Notes under the pieces: model-generated
Databases searched by the model: none
What the model was told of the DNA's origin: nothing
What the model saw: the letters and a program-made list of their open reading frames with translations, nothing else
Source of the DNA: Mycobacterium sp.
GTDB taxonomy: Bacteria; Actinomycetota; Actinomycetes; Mycobacteriales; Mycobacteriaceae
Reading direction: 5' to 3'
DNA length: 40,292 bases
NCBI GenBank assembly: GCA_025963385.1
Contig: JAOPUT010000377.1
Coordinates: forward strand, 1-40,292
Made by a program: the position numbers and the translations under genes
In this document: one piece after another, positions 37,352 to 40,292 of the stretch
Layout of the letters: every line of letters begins with the position of its first letter
Position numbering within the stretch: the stretch's first letter is position 1

Positions 37352-38344
37352 ATGTCGGGTTCCGACGAAGATCGCACCATCGCCGATTGGCGCAAGGACT
37401 CCAGGTTCTACCGACGACGACCCGGCATCGGGTGGCTGCTCGCCCTGATCGCCGTGCCCCTGCTGCTCGCACTGATCGGGTGGGGCACATCGGACAGGTC
37501 GGCCGGGGGCGCCGATCTCGCCCTGCCGAGTGTGCCTCCGTCGGACACGCTGACCGCGCCTGCAACGCCGCCGCCTGGAACGCCCACCGCCGATGCGGGC
37601 GGCCGGTTCGGCGCCATGTCGATCGTGCGCACCGGCAACGGTTTCACCATGACTGGCGAACTGCCCGACGAGGGCCTGAAGACGTCGTTGCCCACCACGA
37701 TCCGGCAGGCGATGCCCGGCGCGAACGTCGTCGACGACCTGACGGTCAAGCCCGGCGTCAAGGTCCCCGAGATCGCCGGACTGGGCAGCCTATTCGGTTC
37801 TGCCCTCGAGATCCCCGGGTTCGGCGCGAAGCTCGTCGGCGACACCGTCACGCTGACGGGGACCGCCCCCTCGGAGGATGCCAAGGCTGCTGCCGAGTCG
37901 GCGGCCACGGCGACGTGGCCGAATGTGCCGGTGGCCAACGACATTCGCGTAGCAGGCGCGAGCGGACCCGCACCCGCCGGGACGTGTTCGACGCTGCAGG
38001 CGGACATCACCGGACTGCTGAAGACGCCGATCACCTTCGACACCGCCGGCTCGACGCTGGCGCCCGGTTCGCAACGGCTGGTCGGACGGATCGCCGACAA
38101 GGTGAAGGCGTGCCCGGGGGTGAAGCTCACCGTCACGGGCTACACCGACAACGTCGGCAGCGACTCGATCAACGTGCCACTGAGCGCAGGACGGGCCAAA
38201 TCCGTTGCTGATCAACTCGTCTCGGATGGCGTCGCCGCGTCCGGAGTGACGTCGAGCGGGGCGGGCGCCGCCAATCCGGTGGCGGACAACGGCACACTGG
38301 CGGGGCGTGCCCAGAACCGCCGCGTCGAGATCACCGTCGGCTGA
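37352..38344 (+). CDS. arfA: OmpA-like peptidoglycan-binding membrane protein ArfA/OmpATb
   Basis: A 330-residue envelope protein. The start is ATG 37352 after an AGGGAGGG ribosome binding site. It has a short cytoplasmic tail, one membrane helix at about 26-46 (IGWLLALIAVPLLLALIGWG), a Pro/Thr-rich linker, a BON-type domain (SIVRTGNGFTMTGELPDEG, GDTVTLTGTAPSEDAK), and a C-terminal OmpA domain at about 215-330 (ITFDTAGSTLAPGSQRLVGRIA, VTGYTDNVGSDSINVPLSAGRA, GAANPVADNGTLAGRAQNRRVEI). The M. tuberculosis counterpart Rv0899 is needed for ammonia release and adaptation to acid. It is the first gene of the arfABC operon; arfB starts 11 bp downstream. Confidence 0.95.
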   Translation: MSGSDEDRTIADWRKDSRFYRRRPGIGWLLALIAVPLLLALIGWGTSDRSAGGADLALPSVPPSDTLTAPATPPPGTPTADAGGRFGAMSIVRTGNGFTMTGELPDEGLKTSLPTTIRQAMPGANVVDDLTVKPGVKVPEIAGLGSLFGSALEIPGFGAKLVGDTVTLTGTAPSEDAKAAAESAATATWPNVPVANDIRVAGASGPAPAGTCSTLQADITGLLKTPITFDTAGSTLAPGSQRLVGRIADKVKACPGVKLTVTGYTDNVGSDSINVPLSAGRAKSVADQLVSDGVAASGVTSSGAGAANPVADNGTLAGRAQNRRVEITVG

Positions 38345-38355
38345 GGAGATGTGAC

Positions 38356-38511
38356 ATGGACTTCGTCATCCAGTGGGTGTGGTATCTGCTCGCGTTCCTG
38401 TTGGGCTCGCTCGCCGCATGGCTGATCGCGACCATCTCGATCAAGCACACCAGCAAGGACGAGGCGATCGCCGACCTACCCGGGTCGCGAGAGATTGGAG
38501 CGGGATCGTGA
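38356..38511 (+). CDS. arfB: Small membrane protein ArfB
   Basis: A 51-residue protein starting at ATG 38356 after GAGGAGAT. It has a single membrane helix at about residues 5-27 ([20 protein letters not shown]) and a short charged tail ([19 protein letters not shown]). The size and place match Rv0900 of the arf operon. Its TGA overlaps the GTG start of arfC, so the two are translationally coupled. It likely supports ArfA and ArfC in the membrane; a direct biochemical role is not visible. Confidence 0.88.
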   Translation: MDFVIQWVWYLLAFLLGSLAAWLIATISIKHTSKDEAIADLPGSREIGAGS

Positions 38512-38927
38512 ACGGGTGGCTGATGGCACTGGCGTTTCTGCTCGGACTGGCCCTGACCGGGCTGTTCACGGTGGGAAGAGTCACCCGCGAGGTCCCGGTG
38601 TACACGTCCCCGAAGCCGACGCCAGAGCCGAAACCCACGCCCACGCCGATGCCAGAGCCAGAGCCGGAGCCAGAGCCGCAGCCGGAGGTGGCGGCCCCCG
38701 AAGCCGGCGGCCCCCACGGCCCCGGGTCCGCCAGGCCGAACACCGACGGCAGCGGCCCGGAAGGCTGGCACGTCAAGGGCAACGAGGAGTCGATGCTCTA
38801 TCACTCGACCGAAAGCCGGTCCTACGGCGTGACCCGCGCCGAGGTGTGGTTCCGTGACGTGGCGACCGCCGAGGCGGCGGGCTTCAACCGGTGGGACAGT
38901 GGCAAGTCCCAGCGCGGACTCAGGTAG
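38508..38927 (+). CDS. arfC: ArfC, arf operon accessory membrane protein
   Basis: A 139-residue protein starting at GTG 38508, overlapping arfB (GTGA). It has an N-terminal membrane helix ([19 protein letters not shown]), a linker of repeated Pro-Glu and Pro-Lys pairs ([20 protein letters not shown]), and a C-terminal small domain ([39 protein letters not shown]). That last domain resembles ones in other mycobacterial envelope proteins in which an HTxxS-like loop precedes AEVWF. The position equals Rv0901. It ends six bases before the stop of the convergent prrB gene. Confidence 0.9.
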   Translation: MNGWLMALAFLLGLALTGLFTVGRVTREVPVYTSPKPTPEPKPTPTPMPEPEPEPEPQPEVAAPEAGGPHGPGSARPNTDGSGPEGWHVKGNEESMLYHSTESRSYGVTRAEVWFRDVATAEAAGFNRWDSGKSQRGLR

Positions 38928-38933
38928 CAGCAG

Positions 38934-40277
38934 CTAGGACGGGCCGGGCAGGCGCAGCAGCAGCCGCGCTCCGCCGAGTGGGCTCTGCTCCAATGACGCC
39001 GTGCCGCCGTGCAATTCGGCTTGCTGGGCGACGAGTGCCAGGCCGAGACCCGAGCCGGAGTGCGACGCCGTGGACCCGCGGGAGAACCGGTCGAAGACGA
39101 TCTTGCGTTCCTCCTCGGGGATCCCGACCCCGTCGTCGTCGATGGCGATCTCCACGCCCGCCCGCGACGTCACCGCGGACAGCTGAACCCGGGTCGCCCC
39201 ACCGTGTTTGACGGCGTTGGCGATCGCGTTGTCGACGGCCAGCCGCAGGCCTGCGGGCAGGCCGACGATGATCACCGTCGGGGCGGGCACCAGGGACACG
39301 TCCAGCTCGGGGTAGACGCGCATCGCGTCGTGAGCGGCGCGATCGAGGAGCTCGGTGATGTCGACCGGTGAGTGGTCGTCGGACGTCGAGAGTTCGCCCT
39401 GGGCCAGCCTTTCGATCGCCCACAGTGTCGACTCGATGCGGGTCTGCGTGCGGATTACGTCGTTGAGCACCTCCTTGCGCTGATCCTCCGCGAGATCGAG
39501 CGTGGCGAGCACCTCGAGATTGGTGCGCATCGCCGTCAGCGGGGTGCGCAACTCGTGCGACGTCACGGCGGCGAAGTCGCGGGACGAGACGAGGGCGGCC
39601 TTGGTGCGGTCCTGTTCCTGCCAGATGCGTTGCACCATGCCGTTGACGGCGTCGGCGATCTCGACCGCCTCGGTGGCACCGCGGACGTCGATGTCGGGTG
39701 CCGCGCCGCCCACGTCGATTGCACGCGTCTGTTGCGCAAGACGTTTCAGCGGCCGCACCGCGAACGCGGCGAGCAACCAGCCCGCCACCGCAGCCGCTCC
39801 GATCGCTCCCGAGCAGATGATGATCACCCGGCGATGCAGGTTGTTGGTGTCGGCGATGGTGGCGTCGTACGTCGCGCCGACGGCGGCCGTCATCGGTCCC
39901 TGCAGACTGCTGATCTCGACGGTGCGCACGCGATAGCGCACGCCGTCGATGTAGGTGTCGGCGTATCCCGGGGGCAGTTCCGGCAGCGTCACGTCCGAGT
40001 TGGAGGTCACCTGGCCGTCCGTGCGCACCGTGATGATCGCGTCCTGATCGTTGGGCGACTTGGGGATCTGGTCGAGCCCGCGGGGCAGGAACGGGATCGC
40101 GAAGCCCGCCGCTTCGTCGAGTCGACGGTCGAGGCGTTCCTTGCGGTCGTTGGTGATGCCGATCCAGACGATCGTGCCGACGATGCCGACCACGATCGCG
40201 GCCGCGATGGCCGTGGCGAATGCCACGCGAGTCCTCAGCGACGGGGTCCGCCGGAACACGCGGGACAGGATGTTCAT
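38934..40277 (-). CDS. prrB: Sensor histidine kinase PrrB
   Basis: A 447-residue membrane-bound two-component sensor. It has TM1 at about 19-40, an extracytoplasmic sensor region of about 110 residues, TM2 at about 151-173, and a HAMP linker with AVRPLKRLAQQTRAIDVG. The phosphorylated histidine is His241 in AAVTSHELRTPLTAM. The ATP-binding domain has the N box DNAIANAVKHGG, the G1 box AIDDDGVGIPEEERKIV and the G2 box GSGLGLALVAQQAELHGG. In M. tuberculosis PrrAB controls respiration-, nitrogen- and infection-related genes and is essential for growth. The start is ATG 40275-40277; the preceding gene prrA ends three bases upstream, so they form an operon. The 3' end faces arfC. Confidence 0.95.
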   Translation of the reverse strand: MNILSRVFRRTPSLRTRVAFATAIAAAIVVGIVGTIVWIGITNDRKERLDRRLDEAAGFAIPFLPRGLDQIPKSPNDQDAIITVRTDGQVTSNSDVTLPELPPGYADTYIDGVRYRVRTVEISSLQGPMTAAVGATYDATIADTNNLHRRVIIICSGAIGAAAVAGWLLAAFAVRPLKRLAQQTRAIDVGGAAPDIDVRGATEAVEIADAVNGMVQRIWQEQDRTKAALVSSRDFAAVTSHELRTPLTAMRTNLEVLATLDLAEDQRKEVLNDVIRTQTRIESTLWAIERLAQGELSTSDDHSPVDITELLDRAAHDAMRVYPELDVSLVPAPTVIIVGLPAGLRLAVDNAIANAVKHGGATRVQLSAVTSRAGVEIAIDDDGVGIPEEERKIVFDRFSRGSTASHSGSGLGLALVAQQAELHGGTASLEQSPLGGARLLLRLPGPS

Positions 40278-40280
40278 GGC

Positions 40281-40292
40281 CTACTGCTGCCT
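40281..40292 (-). CDS. prrA: Last codons of a probable response regulator PrrA (runs off the right edge)
   Basis: Only the final three sense codons (Arg-Gln-Gln) and a TAG stop are inside the window, three bases before the prrB start. The identity rests on gene order: prrA precedes prrB in mycobacteria. The sequence itself is too short to prove it. Confidence 0.5.
   Translation of the reverse strand, partial: RQQ

Overview
This is an ordinary-looking chromosomal segment of a mycobacterium, most likely a fast-growing species. The DNA is GC-rich, GTG starts are common, and the genes are typical of the genus: rpfA, sepH, the arfABC operon, prrB and mycothiol-linked families. From memory, the order xpb - helicase-associated gene - moaC2/mog/moaE2 - rpfA - moaD2/moaA2 - yccF - cspB - MFS - DUF3027 - DUF2530 - MarR - SpoU methylase - DUF2537 - sepH - serC - AurF-like - fprB - VOC - citA - gltA2 - phytoene-desaturase-like - DUF2630 - arfABC - prrBA follows M. 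tuberculosis Rv0861c to Rv0903c. The PE/PPE genes of that region are absent. Several genes are extra relative to that order as I recall it: a GST, an SRPBCC protein, a methionine aminopeptidase, a P450, an MDMPI-type protein, pdxH, two MFS pumps, a TetR pair, an FKBP and a large cyclase/STAND protein. No rRNA, tRNA, IS element, phage or CRISPR array was seen.

Layout. 1-3434 (-): 5' part of the XPB helicase gene and its helicase-associated neighbour. 3521-5095 (+): a small conserved gene, then the overlapping moaC2-mog-moaE2 operon. 5092-8539 (-): rpfA behind a c-di-AMP (ydaO/yuaA) riboswitch and a CRP-like site, then moaD2, moaA2 and yccF; molybdenum-cofactor genes therefore flank rpfA on both sides. 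8690-13984: cspB, a xi-class GST-like reductase, a DUF2771 and MFS pair, DUF3027, SRPBCC and DUF2530. 14035-18451: a MarR-SpoU-DUF2537 operon, the cell-division protein SepH, serC and map. 18590-24963: AurF-like oxygenase, fprB, VOC protein, P450, MDMPI-type protein and citA. 25047-29745: pdxH-MFS, tandem TetR regulators and gltA2. 29808-35069: a DHA2 efflux pump with its MarR partner and an operator array, then the cyclase/ATPase/TPR protein. 34963-40292: FAD oxidoreductase, DUF2630, FKBP, arfABC, prrB and the last codons of a probable prrA.

I do not see a clearly new biological system. The most useful leads are regulatory: the layered inverted repeats in front of the DHA2/MarR pair, the perfect 20-bp palindrome between the VOC and P450 genes, the double cyclic-nucleotide control of rpfA, a 32-bp duplication carrying the sepH stop codon, near-identical DNA-binding domains in two overlapping TetR genes, a cyclase domain lacking a catalytic residue, and four convergent gene pairs that share one CTAG as both stop codons. 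Family and locus names come from recognition of motifs and gene order, not from a database search.
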